Shown one piece after another: positions 63,764 to 64,000 of a stretch of 64,000 nt of DNA. The position numbers were made by a program, and so were the translations under genes. Location: contig CASHTG010000016.1 in the NCBI GenBank assembly GCA_949357655.1, positions 2,356,001-2,420,000 of the forward strand, given 5' to 3'. How positions within the stretch are numbered: the stretch's first letter is position 1; every line of letters begins with the position of its first letter. The notes under the pieces were generated by a model. The model saw only the letters and a list, made by a program, of their open reading frames with translations. It had not been told where the DNA came from and ran no database searches. This stretch comes from Parascedosporium putredinis (Eukaryota; Ascomycota; Sordariomycetes; Microascales; Microascaceae).

Positions 63764-64000
63764 ATGAAGTACTCCACGATTATGGGCGCCGCCATGTTCG
63801 GCGCGGCTCTCGCAGCCAAGGACTCCCGCACCTTTTCCGTCATGCGCTTCAACGGCAAGGAAATCTTCAACGGCCGCGCTGACCCCATCGTTAACCCCGG
63901 CGCCACCTCTCCCCACGAGCACACCGTGTTCGGTGGCAGCGCCTTCGGACCCGACGCTACCGGCGAGTCTCTCTCGCAGTCCAAGTGCACCAACGCCAAG
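63764..64000 (+). CDS. Secreted DUF1996-type protein, N-terminal part only
   Basis: The frame opens at ATG 63764 (context AAGATGA) and stays open to the window edge (79 codons seen). Residues 1-18 form a signal peptide ending in ALAA. It continues with FSVMRFNGKEIFNGRADPIVNPG, then HEHTVFGGSAFG and a Cys-containing segment. The paired RxDPIVxPG and HxHxxxGGSxF motifs are, as I know the family, the start of DUF1996, a secreted fungal domain often joined to WSC carbohydrate-binding modules. The catalytic role is not established. No frame break is seen in this short part. The remainder, including any WSC domain or GPI signal, lies outside the window. Confidence 0.85.
   Translation, partial: MKYSTIMGAAMFGAALAAKDSRTFSVMRFNGKEIFNGRADPIVNPGATSPHEHTVFGGSAFGPDATGESLSQSKCTNAK

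Overview
The window reads as nuclear DNA of a filamentous ascomycete (Pezizomycotina, most likely Sordariomycetes). The evidence is short introns of 79-156 nt with GTRNGT donors and CAG/TAG acceptors, one dispersed 5S rRNA gene outside any rDNA repeat, CT-rich leaders, a DUF1996 secreted protein and a Utp16-type nucleolar protein. The genus is not determinable by eye. Base composition is balanced and there is no AT-rich, RIP-like tract.

Layout. 1-3175 (-): RING-H2 / PH / VWA scaffold protein of Ste5/Far1-type architecture, running off the left edge. 3176-24172: 21 kb without a recognisable gene. 24173-25330 (-): Utp16/Bud21-like nucleolar protein, divergent from 25923-27190 (+), a mitochondrially targeted protein of unknown function. 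30311-32845 (+): secreted serine hydrolase of the beta-lactamase/transpeptidase fold with an acidic Glu/Pro tail. 32846-47221: 14 kb without a recognisable gene. 47222-48657 (+): four-helix membrane protein with a Ser/Arg-rich tail. 51799-51917 (+): 5S rRNA gene with compensated helix changes. 52711-55595 (+): large dynamin-family GTPase with an Asp run and an FG-repeat tail. 55596-63763: gene-poor. 63764 to the right edge (+): start of a secreted DUF1996 protein.

The genes look like unrelated housekeeping and signalling functions; I see no metabolic cluster, virus or intact transposon. Gene density (seven protein genes and one 5S gene in 64 kb) is low for such fungi.

A dominant feature is that every one of the six protein genes that is more than a fragment needs one or more single-base insertions to read through. 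I count 20 positions, nearly all in runs of C/G or A/T. With those bases restored, every exon phase and terminal stop agrees. This argues for homopolymer under-calling in the assembly rather than gene decay, and all CDS below should be read with that correction in mind.
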